Positions 18,020 to 27,664 of a stretch of 64,000 bases of DNA are shown here, piece after piece. The DNA is from BOG-994 sp049514215. Its GTDB lineage: Bacteria > Pseudomonadota > Gammaproteobacteria > Burkholderiales > Burkholderiaceae_D. A model generated the notes under the pieces. It ran no database searches, was not told the origin of the DNA, and saw only the letters and a list, made by a program, of their open reading frames with translations. Each line of letters begins with the position of its first letter. Within the stretch, counting starts at the first letter, position 1. The position numbers and the translations under genes are program-made. The DNA lies in the NCBI GenBank assembly GCA_049514215.1, contig JBEKVI010000063.1:1-64000 (forward strand). The letters are read 5' to 3'.

Positions 18020-18493
18020 TCAGCGGGTCGGCGAGGACGGCTCGAAGTCGGTCAATGCGACGCGGTCCACGGGTTGCCACTTCTTTTTGCGGTGCTCGAC
18101 CTCGACGTTGGTAAAAATGCCCCCGCGCACGTTCCAGCGCGCGGTCACTCGCATGAAACGCGGTGTGGTCGCTCGTATCAAGTCGTCGAGAATCTGGTTG
18201 GTCACGGCCTCGTGAAAGGCCCCCTGGTCGCGAAAGGACCACAGGTACAGTTTCAGACTCTTCAGCTCGACGCAAAGGGTGTCGGGGATATAGTCAATCG
18301 AGAGTCGAGCAAAATCGGGCTGCCCCGTAAGCGGACACAGGCAGGTAAATTCTTCCACCTGCATGTGGATGGTGTAGTCCCGCTCCGGATTGGGATTGGG
18401 AAACACGTCGAGATCGCGACGGGGCCGGGTTTTGCCGGGCTGTGGGGCACGGGTGCCCAGATCAGGGATTAAGGGGTGTTTCTTCCGGGGCAT
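18020..18493 (-). CDS. queF: NADPH-dependent 7-cyano-7-deazaguanine reductase
   Basis: QueF reduces preQ0 to preQ1 in queuosine tRNA modification. This is the short form of 157 residues, with nucleophile C53 and proton donor D60 in CPLTGQPDFA and the substrate-binding ELKSLKLY. The C-terminal WNVRGGIFTNVE is also typical. It ends 54 bases before dapC on the same strand and could be co-transcribed with it. A TATAAT box for this strand lies upstream; no clear ribosome-binding site was seen. Confidence 0.95.
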   Translation of the reverse strand: MPRKKHPLIPDLGTRAPQPGKTRPRRDLDVFPNPNPERDYTIHMQVEEFTCLCPLTGQPDFARLSIDYIPDTLCVELKSLKLYLWSFRDQGAFHEAVTNQILDDLIRATTPRFMRVTARWNVRGGIFTNVEVEHRKKKWQPVDRVALTDFEPSSPTR

Positions 18494-18530
18494 AAAGGCA
18501 CAGTCAAGGGGGAGACAGAGTCAAAATGTT

Positions 18531-18536
18531 ATTATA
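18531..18536 (-). promoter_or_regulatory. Candidate -10 box for queF
   Basis: A perfect TATAAT is present on the minus strand 38 bases before the queF ATG. The -35 region is weak, so this is a partial promoter call. It lies in the divergent queF/smc interval. Confidence 0.45.
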
Positions 18537-18638
18537 CGGAGCCGTCTTAAACCGTCGTTCTGGCATCGCGAGACGGCGCCCTCATGCCACTCGGCGGGGC
18601 ACCTTTCCCAACGGATTCCCTCTTTTTCCTGTCCCGAC

Positions 18639-21600
18639 GTGCGTCTAACCCAGATCAAGCTATCCGGCTTTAAGTCCTTCGTCGATCCGACGCATTTTCA
18701 GATTCCCGGTCAACTGGTCGGTGTCGTGGGCCCCAACGGATGCGGCAAGTCCAACATCATCGATGCCGCGCGCTGGGTCTTGGGTGAATCCAAAGCCTCG
18801 GAATTGCGCGGCGAATCGATGCAAGACGTCATCTTCAACGGCTCGGGCAATCGCAAACCCGCCGGACGGGCCAGCGTCGAACTGGTTTTCGACAACGCGG
18901 ACGGGCGCGCCGGTGGCCAGTGGAGCGAATATGCCGAGATCGCCGTCAAACGGATCCTGACGCGAGACGGGACGTCCAACTACTACATCAATAATCAGGT
19001 CGTGCGAAGGCGCGACGTGCAAGACATCTTTCTGGGCACCGGACTTGGACCACGGGCCTACGCCATCATTGGTCAGGGCATGATCACGCGGATCATCGAG
19101 GCCAAGCCCGAAGAGCTGCGCGTGTTTCTGGAGGAGGCGGCAGGCGTCTCCAAATACAAGGAACGGCGTCGCGAAACGGAAAATCGCCTCTCGGACACCA
19201 GGGAGAATCTCACCCGGGTGGACGACATTCTGCGGGAACTGAGCGCCAATCTCGAAAAGCTCGAGGCCCAGGCGGTCGTGGCCCAAAAGTATCGCGACTT
19301 GCAGGCACAGCAGGACGAGTGCCAGCAGCTCTTGTGGATGCTGCGTTATAGCGATGCCAAGCAGGAACAGGAGCGCCATGGCCGCTCGATCGAAGAGGCC
19401 AAACTCGAACTGGAAGGCCGCACTGCGGATTTACGCCGCATCGAGGCGGAGCTCGAGACGACGCGTTCGGCGCACTACGCCGCAGGCGATGCGGTCCACG
19501 CAGTCCAGGGCGAGCTCTATGAGGCCAGCGCGAGCGTGAGCCAGCTTGAGGCGCAAATCAAATTCGTCGTGGAGGCCCGCGACCGGCTTCTGGCCCAGAT
19601 TGGAAAGGTGACCGGTCAGAAAGAAAACTGGGCCATGCAGGCGGGTCCGCAACACGAGGAATTAGAAGCAAGCCGCGTGGCGCGTCTGAAGGCTCAGGAG
19701 GCGATCGCCCACGCGCGCAGCTCGCATGAGGAGCACGTGCGCGCATTTCCGAACCAGGAAGCGGCTGCGCGCGACGCGCAGGAGGCCGTCCAGGAGGAGC
19801 GCCATTCGGTCACGCGCGTCGAGCAGGCGCTGCAGGTCGAATCGGCTCATCAAACCAACGCGCAGCGCGAGCTGCAGAATATCGAAGCCCGGCGCGAGCG
19901 CTTGATTCAGGAACGTGCGGCTCTGGCCGCGCCCGAGTTCGAGCGCATCGATGCGTTGCGGACCGAACTGTCCGATGCGCAGCAGCGCCTCTCAAGCGTC
20001 GAGTCCGAGGTGACCACCGCACAGTCTTCGCTGCCCGAGCTGGAGAGCCAGCGTTTGGCGGCGCAGGAGCAACTGGGACGCGAGACCAGTCAGGCTGCCC
20101 ATACCGCCGCCAGGCTTGCCGCGCTCCTGCAGCTCCAAGAGAGCGTTCAGACCCACGACAAACTCCAGCCCTGGCTCGACAAGCACGAGCTCGCGAAGCT
20201 GCCGCGTCTGTGGCAAAGACTGCACGTCGAGCCGGGATGGGAGACCGCTCTGGAGTCCGTGCTCAGAGAACGTATTGCAGCACTCGAAGTCAGCAAACTC
20301 GACTGGACGAGGGGGTTTTTCGCCGACGCGCCGCCGGCCAAGCTGGCTTTCTTTGGCGCTGCAGCGGTTTCCGATGCGCCTTTGGCAAGCGGTTCGGACT
20401 TGGTCACCCTCGGGTCCAAGTTGCAACTGGACGATCCCGCACTCAGGGCCTTGCTTGAGGACTGGCTTGCCAACGTGTATCTGGCACAGGATCCCCAGGA
20501 GGCCCTCGAGCGTCGCGCGAGTCTGCCTTCGGGCGGCGTTTTTGTCGTGCGGGCAGGTCATCTTATCGGCCGCAATTCGGTTCGCTTCTACGCTTCGGAC
20601 TCGGAACAGGCTGGGATGCTCGCCCGCCAGCAGGAAATCGATGCCTTGAAGAAGCAGTCCAGGGCCGAACAGTTACTCGCGGACGAAGCCCGCTCGCGCG
20701 CAATCCAGTGTGACGCCGCTTTTACCACCGCCGGAGCTCGCCTGGACAGCCTGCGGGCGAGCATGGGAGGCCTCACCCAAAAGGTCCACAAGACGCAACT
20801 CGAACTGCAGCGTCTGGAGCAGCAAAGCGCCCAAACCCAGGCGCGGGCCGGTCAGATCGAAGCCGAGCTTGTCGAACTCGATTCCCACCGTCAGACGGCG
20901 CTGCGGGCCCAGTCCGAATCCGAAAGCCGCTTTGAGGCCCTGGATGCGGAGCTGGCCGAAGTTCAGGCGCGTTTCGAAGACCGGCAACTCGTCTACGAGG
21001 CCGCAGCTCAGTCGCTCGCGGCGGCGCGCCTGGCCGGTCGCGACCTCGAACGCAAAGTCGATGAGAGTGAATTCCATGAGCGCAATATCGGGCAGCGCAT
21101 CGCGGAACTGGAGCGCAGTATCGAGGTGGCGAACGTGGAATCGGAACGGCTTGCCGGTGAGCTTCTCCAGTTGCAGTCGGAACTTGCAGCGCTCACGGAC
21201 GAGGCGGCCCAGGCGGGGCTCCAGGATGCGCTGGCCGCGCGCCTATTGAAGGAGCAGGCCCTGACGCGCGCGCGCACCGAGCTCGATGCGCTCGCCGCCC
21301 GCCTACGCGAGGCTGACGAGTCGCGACTTCGCGCCGAACGGGATCTCGAGCCCCTAAGAGGTCGCATTACGGATCTGCAGCTGAAGGAGCAGGCCTGTCG
21401 ACTGAACCAGGAGCAGTTTTTAGAGCAGCTTGCCGAAGCCCGAGCCGATCTGGCAAGCCTTGAAGCGCGCCTCGTGTCCGGCGAGGGACCCAAGCTGCGT
21501 CCGGCAGCCCTCCAGGCGGATCTGACTCGCATCCAGCAAGCCTTAACGGAGCTCGGCGCAGTGAATCTCGCAGCGCTCGAAGAACTGCAGGGCGCACGGG

Positions 21601-22184
21601 AGCGGCGCGCGTTTTTGGACGCGCAGTCCAACGACCTCAAGGAAGCCATCGGCACGCTCGAGGATGCCATCCGGAAAATTGATCGCGAGACGCGCCACTT
21701 GCTGCAGGAGACCTTCGACGCCGTCAACCGGCACTTCGGCGAGCTCTTTCCGGCGCTTTTCGGTGGAGGGGAGGCCCGTCTTGTCATGACGGGCGAGGAA
21801 ATCCTGGATGCCGGCGTGCAGGTCATGGCGCAACCGCCAGGAAAGAAGAACAGCACCATTCACCTTTTATCCGGAGGAGAGAAGGCGCTGACCGCAACGG
21901 CCCTGGTTTTTGGCATGTTCCAGCTCAATCCCGCACCGTTTTGCTTGCTCGACGAAGTCGATGCGCCGCTGGACGACGCCAATACCGAACGGTTTTGTGC
22001 GCTGGTGCGCAAGATGTCCGCTCAGACGCAATTCCTGTTTATCTCGCATAACAAGATCGCGATGGAAATGGCCAACCAGCTCATCGGCGTCACCATGCAA
22101 GAACAAGGTGTCTCGCGCATCGTCGCCGTTGACATGGATGCGGCGGTGAACCTCGTAAACGATCCGGTCGAGAGAGTGGCTTGA
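18639..22184 (+). CDS. smc: Chromosome segregation protein SMC
   Basis: The 1181-residue protein has the complete SMC plan: Walker A GPNGCGKSN (31-39), a long coiled coil, a hinge near 500-660, a return coiled coil, signature LLSGGEKALTATALVF and Walker B CLLDEVDAPLDDAN near the C-terminus. It forms the ATP-driven DNA-organising dimer of the condensin complex. GTG 18639 gives the standard opening RLTQIKLSGFKSFVDPT; the open frame reaches further upstream but without homology, and no clear ribosome-binding site is present. smc, zipA and ligA follow each other as in other betaproteobacteria. Confidence 0.96.
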   Translation: MRLTQIKLSGFKSFVDPTHFQIPGQLVGVVGPNGCGKSNIIDAARWVLGESKASELRGESMQDVIFNGSGNRKPAGRASVELVFDNADGRAGGQWSEYAEIAVKRILTRDGTSNYYINNQVVRRRDVQDIFLGTGLGPRAYAIIGQGMITRIIEAKPEELRVFLEEAAGVSKYKERRRETENRLSDTRENLTRVDDILRELSANLEKLEAQAVVAQKYRDLQAQQDECQQLLWMLRYSDAKQEQERHGRSIEEAKLELEGRTADLRRIEAELETTRSAHYAAGDAVHAVQGELYEASASVSQLEAQIKFVVEARDRLLAQIGKVTGQKENWAMQAGPQHEELEASRVARLKAQEAIAHARSSHEEHVRAFPNQEAAARDAQEAVQEERHSVTRVEQALQVESAHQTNAQRELQNIEARRERLIQERAALAAPEFERIDALRTELSDAQQRLSSVESEVTTAQSSLPELESQRLAAQEQLGRETSQAAHTAARLAALLQLQESVQTHDKLQPWLDKHELAKLPRLWQRLHVEPGWETALESVLRERIAALEVSKLDWTRGFFADAPPAKLAFFGAAAVSDAPLASGSDLVTLGSKLQLDDPALRALLEDWLANVYLAQDPQEALERRASLPSGGVFVVRAGHLIGRNSVRFYASDSEQAGMLARQQEIDALKKQSRAEQLLADEARSRAIQCDAAFTTAGARLDSLRASMGGLTQKVHKTQLELQRLEQQSAQTQARAGQIEAELVELDSHRQTALRAQSESESRFEALDAELAEVQARFEDRQLVYEAAAQSLAAARLAGRDLERKVDESEFHERNIGQRIAELERSIEVANVESERLAGELLQLQSELAALTDEAAQAGLQDALAARLLKEQALTRARTELDALAARLREADESRLRAERDLEPLRGRITDLQLKEQACRLNQEQFLEQLAEARADLASLEARLVSGEGPKLRPAALQADLTRIQQALTELGAVNLAALEELQGARERRAFLDAQSNDLKEAIGTLEDAIRKIDRETRHLLQETFDAVNRHFGELFPALFGGGEARLVMTGEEILDAGVQVMAQPPGKKNSTIHLLSGGEKALTATALVFGMFQLNPAPFCLLDEVDAPLDDANTERFCALVRKMSAQTQFLFISHNKIAMEMANQLIGVTMQEQGVSRIVAVDMDAAVNLVNDPVERVA

Positions 22185-22211
22185 ACCCCCAGATTCTCCC
22201 ATCAGGCATGC

Positions 22212-22246
22212 CGGACTCGGGATCGAACCCCCGCTCCAGGAGTCCG
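22212..22246 (+). repeat. Inverted repeat over the zipA ribosome-binding site
   Basis: CGGACTC (22212-22218) and GAGTCCG (22240-22246) are perfect 7-bp arms 21 bases apart in the smc-zipA gap. The AGGAG presumed to serve zipA (22238-22242) overlaps the right arm, so pairing would hide it. Confidence 0.4.
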
Positions 22247-22248
22247 CA

Positions 22249-23376
22249 TTGAGTCCCATGCGCCTAGGGCTCATCGCGCTGGGCGCGCTTTTCGTTTTGG
22301 CGGTCTGGCTTTTCAACAAGTTGCAGGAACGACGCCTGAGGCGCTCTATAGAGGGACCTTTTGTCCAATCCCGGCGCGATGTTCTTTTTGAGCGTGGCTC
22401 AGGCGATCTCAAATCCGAGTCGCAGTCGCCGTCTTCGCCAGGTCCGAACTCGCGTGGCCACGAAGATCGTGCCGAACCGAGCTTTCGCGCGGTCGATGAA
22501 ATCGCCGCGTCGCCGGCACCAGAGGGCGTTTTGGAGCCGCTTTCCGAGCCTCTGACTGAGACCGACCCCGTCGAGCTCGACGAAGCGATCCATGCGCTCA
22601 TTCCCCTTGCAGTCGAGCAGCCGGTCTCGGCGGATCGGGTGCTCGCGAGTTTGCAGGGGTTTCGTCACGCCGGTCGCCAAAATGTGCAGCTCCTGGGAGG
22701 GCGGGAAGGGGCCTGGTATCCCTTGCGCCCGCTCGAGCGTTTCGACCGACTTCTGGTCGCCATCCAGTTGGCCAATCGAAGCGGGCCGTTAAACGAAGTC
22801 GAGTTCTCGGAATTCGTGACCCGGCTTGAAAGCGCGGCCGAGCAGATTCCGGCGACCTGCCATGCACCCGACATGATCGAGACGGTGGCTCGCGCCCGCA
22901 GTCTGGATGCCTGCTGCGCGCCGCTGGATTCGCAAATCGGACTCACGCTGGCCAACCCCCAGGGGATTTGGTCGGGCGAACTCGTGGCTCGCGAGGCGGA
23001 AGCACTTGGGATGGTATTGCGAAGCGACGGTCGTTTTCACGCCCTAAGCGAAGAGGGTCTGACTTTGTTCGTGCTGCAAAACGCCGATGGTCCTGCGTTT
23101 CGCATCGACACGCTCGAGCGGGTCTCGACCTCGCGCGTGACCTTCCTGTTGGATCTTCCGCGCGCGCCTTATGAGCTCGCGCCGTATCCGCGTATGATCG
23201 AAGCAGCCCAAGCGATGGCGCAGCGACTGTCCGCCATCATCGTCGACGACCAGCTCAAGACCCTGACGCCGTCGATGCTCGAGGCGATCGGCCGGCAAAT
23301 CGAACCGGTTTACGCGCAACTGGCCAACGCAGGTCTTGCGGCCGGGTCGCCGCGGGCGCTGACCCTCTTCAGTTAG
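22249..23376 (+). CDS. zipA: Cell division protein ZipA homologue
   Basis: A 375-residue protein with one N-terminal membrane anchor (LGLIALGALFVLAVWLF), a charged, Pro/Ser-rich linker to about residue 130, and a C-terminal FtsZ-binding-like domain (IGLTLANPQGIW, LDLPRAPYELAPYPRMIE). ZipA tethers FtsZ to the membrane at the division site. The position between smc and ligA supports the name. TTG 22249 has AGGAG six bases upstream and is preferred to ATG 22258. The linker and N-terminus are weakly conserved, so the call rests on the anchor, the C-terminal domain and context. Confidence 0.82.
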   Translation: MSPMRLGLIALGALFVLAVWLFNKLQERRLRRSIEGPFVQSRRDVLFERGSGDLKSESQSPSSPGPNSRGHEDRAEPSFRAVDEIAASPAPEGVLEPLSEPLTETDPVELDEAIHALIPLAVEQPVSADRVLASLQGFRHAGRQNVQLLGGREGAWYPLRPLERFDRLLVAIQLANRSGPLNEVEFSEFVTRLESAAEQIPATCHAPDMIETVARARSLDACCAPLDSQIGLTLANPQGIWSGELVAREAEALGMVLRSDGRFHALSEEGLTLFVLQNADGPAFRIDTLERVSTSRVTFLLDLPRAPYELAPYPRMIEAAQAMAQRLSAIIVDDQLKTLTPSMLEAIGRQIEPVYAQLANAGLAAGSPRALTLFS

Positions 23377-23392
23377 GCGTGGGGTGAGCGCG

Positions 23393-25492
23393 ATGCACAA
23401 GCAGCCCCCACGCCCGCAGCCCGATGCCGAGAGCGCCGTGCGCGCGCTGCGCGAACAGATCGAGGCACATAACTACGACTATTACGTGAAGGATGCGCCC
23501 AAGATCTCCGATGCGGAGTTCGATCAGCTCTTTGGCCAGCTTCAAAAGCTCGAGGCGGAGCATCCCGAACTCATCACCGCTGACTCCCCTACACAGCGGG
23601 TGGGCGGTGCGCCCCGCTCGGACTTGCCCAAGGTCCGCCACGCCGTGCCGATGCTATCCCTGGGCAATGGGTTTCTGGAAAGCGATGTCACCGCCTTCGA
23701 CCGACGGGTCACCGAAGCGCTCGGCGCACACGAACCCGTGGAGTACGCAGCCGAGCTCAAGTTTGACGGCCTGGCGATCAATTTGCGCTACGAGCGGGGC
23801 CTCCTGGTCGAGGCCGCGACGCGCGGCGATGGCACGACGGGCGAAGAAGTCACCCCCAATGTGCGCACGATCTCGGTCGTTCCTTTGCGTCTGCGCGGAA
23901 CCCATCCGCCCGCCATTCTTGAAGTGCGGGGTGAGGTCTTGATGTTCCACGCTGATTTTGAGTCTCTTAACGCGCGTCAGCGCGAGCGCGGTCAGGCCGA
24001 GTTCGTCAATCCCCGCAATGCGGCAGCAGGAAGCCTGCGCCAGCTCGATCCGAGCATCACGGCGAGTCGACCCCTGCGGTTTTTTGCCTATGGTGTCGGG
24101 GCGTTCGAACCGCACGACCCCAAAGGATCCTTGCCTCAAACGCATTCGGCGCTCTTGGACTGGTACGTGGATCTGGGCGTGCCCGTGTGTCGCGAGAGGG
24201 CCGTCGTGCGCGGTCCGGAAGGCCTGCTTGCGTTCTATCAGGAGATCGGGAAAAAGCGCGCCGCGCTGCCTTACGACATCGATGGCGTGGTCTACAAGGT
24301 CAACTCGATAGCCCTGCAGGAGCGTCTCGGATTCGTGTCACGTGCGCCGCGTTTTGCGCTGGCGCATAAGTTTCCCGCCGAGGAGGCGGAGACGGTCTTG
24401 CAGGACATCGAGGTCCAGGTCGGCCGCACCGGTGCGATCACGCCGGTGGCGCGGCTAACGCCCGTGTTCGTGGGCGGCGTGACCGTCACCAATGCCAGTT
24501 TGCACAATGAGGAGGAGATTCGTCGCAAGGATATCCGGGTCCACGACACGGTCGTCGTGCGCCGGGCTGGCGATGTCATTCCTCAGGTGGCCGCTGTGGT
24601 CTTGGCAAAACGGCCGGCCAACGCGCGCGAGTTCGTCATGCCGCTGCGCTGTCCGGTGTGCGATTCCGAAATCCTAAAACTCCCCGGGGAGGCGATCGCG
24701 CGGTGCACAGGTGGGCTCTTTTGCAGCGCACAGCGCAAACAGGCCCTGCTGCATTTTGTGCAGAGACGGGCGCTGGATATCGAGGGCCTTGGCGAGAAAC
24801 TCACCGATCAACTTGTCGATTTGGATCTGGTGAAAACGCCAGCCGATCTTTTTCGCTTGGACGTAACAACGCTGGCCGGCCTTGAGCGGATGGCCGAGAA
24901 ATCGGCTGCCAATATCGTCGCTGCATTGGAACGCGCCAAAGCGACCACGCTCGAGCGCTTCATTTTCGCCCTGGGGATTCGGCACGTCGGAGAGGCGACG
25001 GCCAAGGACCTCGCGCGCCATTTCTCCAACCTCGATGCCCTCATGAACGCATCTGAGGAGGAATTGCTCGAGGTGACCGACGTCGGTCCCGTGGTCGCGG
25101 TGTCGATTCGCCACTTCTTCGATGCCGGGCATAATCGCGAAGTCATTGATGCGATTCGCAAGGCCGGCGTTCATTGGGTTGAAGGCACGGCCAGGGCCCG
25201 ACGTGCCTTGGATCCGGCCCTGGCCGGCAAGACCTTTGTGCTCACGGGCACGCTCGCGCAGAAGACCCGCGAGGAGGCCAAGGCCGAGATCGAGGCGGCC
25301 GGAGGCAAGGTGGCCGGGTCGGTTTCGCGCAAGACGGATTACGTCGTGGCCGGTATGGAAGCGGGCACAAAACTCGCTCGAGCCCAGGAGCTTGGTGTGA
25401 GCATTCTCGATGAGGCCGGATTCATCGCGCTTTTGCAGGGCAGACGTCCCGAACAATCGGTCGGATCGCAATCGGAGGGTGAAGAATCATGA
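23393..25492 (+). CDS. ligA: NAD-dependent DNA ligase LigA
   Basis: A complete 699-residue bacterial DNA ligase that seals nicks during replication and repair. Residue K123 in ELKFDGLA is the adenylated lysine. The OB fold, a four-Cys zinc finger (CPVCDSE with CTGGLFC), helix-hairpin-helix repeats and a C-terminal BRCT domain (LAGKTFVLTGTLAQKTREEA) follow in order. ATG 23393 has a purine-rich GGGGTGAG upstream; a GTG at 23384 is an alternative. The end overlaps galU as ATGA. Confidence 0.97.
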   Translation: MHKQPPRPQPDAESAVRALREQIEAHNYDYYVKDAPKISDAEFDQLFGQLQKLEAEHPELITADSPTQRVGGAPRSDLPKVRHAVPMLSLGNGFLESDVTAFDRRVTEALGAHEPVEYAAELKFDGLAINLRYERGLLVEAATRGDGTTGEEVTPNVRTISVVPLRLRGTHPPAILEVRGEVLMFHADFESLNARQRERGQAEFVNPRNAAAGSLRQLDPSITASRPLRFFAYGVGAFEPHDPKGSLPQTHSALLDWYVDLGVPVCRERAVVRGPEGLLAFYQEIGKKRAALPYDIDGVVYKVNSIALQERLGFVSRAPRFALAHKFPAEEAETVLQDIEVQVGRTGAITPVARLTPVFVGGVTVTNASLHNEEEIRRKDIRVHDTVVVRRAGDVIPQVAAVVLAKRPANAREFVMPLRCPVCDSEILKLPGEAIARCTGGLFCSAQRKQALLHFVQRRALDIEGLGEKLTDQLVDLDLVKTPADLFRLDVTTLAGLERMAEKSAANIVAALERAKATTLERFIFALGIRHVGEATAKDLARHFSNLDALMNASEEELLEVTDVGPVVAVSIRHFFDAGHNREVIDAIRKAGVHWVEGTARARRALDPALAGKTFVLTGTLAQKTREEAKAEIEAAGGKVAGSVSRKTDYVVAGMEAGTKLARAQELGVSILDEAGFIALLQGRRPEQSVGSQSEGEES

Positions 25493-26376
25493 AGGTTACC
25501 AAGGCGGTATTTCCCGTTGCAGGGCTGGGCACGCGGTTTCTTCCGGCGACCAAGGCAAGCCCCAAGGAGATGATGCCCATCGTCGATAAGCCCCTCATCC
25601 AGTACGCTGTCGAGGAGGCCGCTGCCGCAGGGATCCGGGACATGGTCTTTATCACCGGCCGCAGCAAACGGGCGATCGAAGACCACTTTGACAAGGCCTA
25701 CGAGCTGGAGTCAGAACTGGCCGCAAAGAACAAGCAGGAGCTCCTTGAGATCGTGCGCAATACGGTCCCACGCGACGTCAATTGCATCTTCATCCGGCAA
25801 AACGAGGCCCTGGGCCTCGGCCATGCGGTGCTGTGCGCGCGGCCAGTGGTGGGTTTTGAGCCCTTTGCCGTCCTCCTGGCCGATGACCTCATGGATACCG
25901 ACGACCAGACCGTGCCCGTCCTGCAGCAGATGGCACGGATCTTCGCGACCAAGCAGGCGAGCCTGCTTGCGGTCCAAGACGTGCCTCTGCCCGAGACCCG
26001 TTCCTATGGAATCGTGGGCACGAATAAGGCCTCCAAGATCACGGGCAATGATCCCACCCTGGAAGAAGTCACGCACATGGTCGAAAAGCCGCTTCCGGAG
26101 GACGCCCCCTCGACCCTTGCGGTGGTGGGCCGATACATACTGACGCCCGGGGTCTTCGATTTTCTGTCCACCTTAAATCCCGGAACGGGTGCCGAGATCC
26201 AGCTGACCGACGGCATCTCCCGGCTTTTGGAAGATGAACCCGTGCTGGCCTATCGCTTTGCCGGGCGCCGGTACGACTGCGGCTCGAAGATTGGCTATCT
26301 TCAGGCCACCGTCGAACTCGGGCTTAAGCACTCCGAGGTGGGCAAGCAGTTTTCCGACTACCTGGCACGGCGTTAG
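25489..26376 (+). CDS. galU: UTP-glucose-1-phosphate uridylyltransferase
   Basis: GalU makes UDP-glucose from UTP and glucose-1-phosphate for envelope polysaccharides. The 295-residue protein opens with the nucleotide-binding GLGTRFLPATKASPKEM, and shows the DKPLIQYAVEEA segment and GRRYDCGSKIGYLQATVE near the end. The ATG overlaps the ligA stop, so it is translationally coupled to ligA. Confidence 0.96.
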   Translation: MKVTKAVFPVAGLGTRFLPATKASPKEMMPIVDKPLIQYAVEEAAAAGIRDMVFITGRSKRAIEDHFDKAYELESELAAKNKQELLEIVRNTVPRDVNCIFIRQNEALGLGHAVLCARPVVGFEPFAVLLADDLMDTDDQTVPVLQQMARIFATKQASLLAVQDVPLPETRSYGIVGTNKASKITGNDPTLEEVTHMVEKPLPEDAPSTLAVVGRYILTPGVFDFLSTLNPGTGAEIQLTDGISRLLEDEPVLAYRFAGRRYDCGSKIGYLQATVELGLKHSEVGKQFSDYLARR

Positions 26377-26384
26377 GAGGCTGC

Positions 26385-27140
26385 ATGCTCGCAATTGTCG
26401 GCGGAAGCGGACTGACCTCGTTTGCAGAGCTCGAGGTTCAGCGACGCGAGATTGTGCGAACTCCTTATGGAGAGCCTTCGGGTCCCGTCACGTTCGGACA
26501 GCTCGGTGGCCGTCCCATCGCTTTTCTGCCGCGCCATGGTTATGGTCATACCATCCCCCCGCATGACATCAACTATCGCGCCAACGTCTGGGCATTGCGC
26601 CAGTTGCGCGTCGAGGGGATCGTGGCGGTCGCTTCGGTGGGCGCAATTCGCCCCGATGTCCATCCCGGCCAGATCGTGATGCCCCATCAGATCATTGATT
26701 ACACCTGGGGTCGTCCTTCAACCTATTTCGACAATCCCGATATGCCGGTCACGCATATCGACTTTACGTTGCCGTTTGACGAAGGACTGCGCCAAAGGCT
26801 CAAGGCCGCAGCAGCTGCCGTGGCTGAACCTCTCGTCGACCAAGCCATCTATGCCTGCACCCAGGGTCCGCGGCTTGAGACCGCCGCCGAGATCGACCGG
26901 CTCGAGCGCGACGGTGCTGCGATCGTTGGCATGACGCTCATGCCCGAGGCCGGACTTGCACGCGAGCTCGACATACCCTATGTCGGCATCGCGGTCGTGG
27001 TCAACCATGCGGCCGGCCGTGGCGATTCCAAGCTGGCGATCTCCACCACGGGCATCGGCAAGACGCTGGAACAGACCATTTCCCGCGTGCGTTCGCTCGT
27101 GATTGCGCTCGTGACTCAGGAACAGGGAGCCAAGCCATGA
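26385..27140 (+). CDS. S-methyl-5'-thioinosine / 5'-methylthioadenosine phosphorylase family
   Basis: A 251-residue purine nucleoside phosphorylase, MTAP branch. Phosphate-binding GGSGLT lies at the N-terminus, with LPRHGYGHTIPPHDINYRAN and TQGPRLETAAEI further on. The GMTLMPEAGLARELDIPY region resembles the methylthioinosine phosphorylase (MtiP) type, but the substrate cannot be settled by eye. The role is salvage of the methylthio-nucleoside left from polyamine or signal synthesis. AGGAGG stands seven bases before the ATG. The end overlaps def as ATGA. Confidence 0.88.
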   Translation: MLAIVGGSGLTSFAELEVQRREIVRTPYGEPSGPVTFGQLGGRPIAFLPRHGYGHTIPPHDINYRANVWALRQLRVEGIVAVASVGAIRPDVHPGQIVMPHQIIDYTWGRPSTYFDNPDMPVTHIDFTLPFDEGLRQRLKAAAAAVAEPLVDQAIYACTQGPRLETAAEIDRLERDGAAIVGMTLMPEAGLARELDIPYVGIAVVVNHAAGRGDSKLAISTTGIGKTLEQTISRVRSLVIALVTQEQGAKP

Positions 27141-27664
27141 TTCGGGAGATCCTGCGCATGGGCGATCCTCGCTTGCTGCGCGTTTCGCGGCCGGTTCTAG
27201 AGTTCGACACGCCCGAGTTGCACGCTCTCATCGAGGACATGTTCGAGACCATGGCAGCCGCGCAAGGTGCCGGGCTTGCCGCACCGCAGATCGGCGTGGA
27301 TGAACGCATCGTCATTTTTGGGTTTGGCAACAATGAGCGCTATCCGCAGGCCGATCCGATTCCTCCGACCGTTCTCATCAATCCTGAACTGACTCCATTA
27401 ACCGATGCGCTCGAGCCAGGTTGGGAGGGGTGTCTATCGGTTCCCGGAATGCGCGGCGTCGTGCCGCGCATTGCGCGATTGCGCTATCGCGGGTTTGATC
27501 CCTATGGTCAAGAATTTGAACGCGAGGTCGAGGGATTTCACGCACGCGTAGTGCAACATGAGGTCGATCATCTCGATGGGATCTTATACCCCATGCGCAT
27601 CACCGATTTTCGAACGTTTGGATTTCTCAAGGAACTCGGCTTCGATCAAGACATTGATGATTAA
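27137..27664 (+). CDS. def: Peptide deformylase
   Basis: Removes the formyl group from new proteins. The 175-residue protein carries all three motifs: GAGLAAPQIG (44-53), EGCLSVPG with metal ligand C99, and QHEVDHLDG with H141, E142 and H145. It is coupled to the upstream nucleoside phosphorylase gene and not paired with fmt here, so a second def elsewhere in the genome would not be surprising. Confidence 0.95.
   Translation: MIREILRMGDPRLLRVSRPVLEFDTPELHALIEDMFETMAAAQGAGLAAPQIGVDERIVIFGFGNNERYPQADPIPPTVLINPELTPLTDALEPGWEGCLSVPGMRGVVPRIARLRYRGFDPYGQEFEREVEGFHARVVQHEVDHLDGILYPMRITDFRTFGFLKELGFDQDIDD

Noticed and set aside
21008..21859. Long minus-strand open frame (283 codons) opposite smc
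   Set aside because: Ser/Arg-rich low-complexity translation without motifs; it is the antisense of a codon-biased coiled-coil region in smc. Similar long antisense frames (for example 5170-6048 and 6496-7470) were rejected for the same reason.
22212..22246. tRNA T-loop-like sequence (GGTTCGATCC on the minus strand) between smc and zipA
   Set aside because: No D-arm, anticodon arm or acceptor pairing can be built around it, and the gap is only 64 bases.
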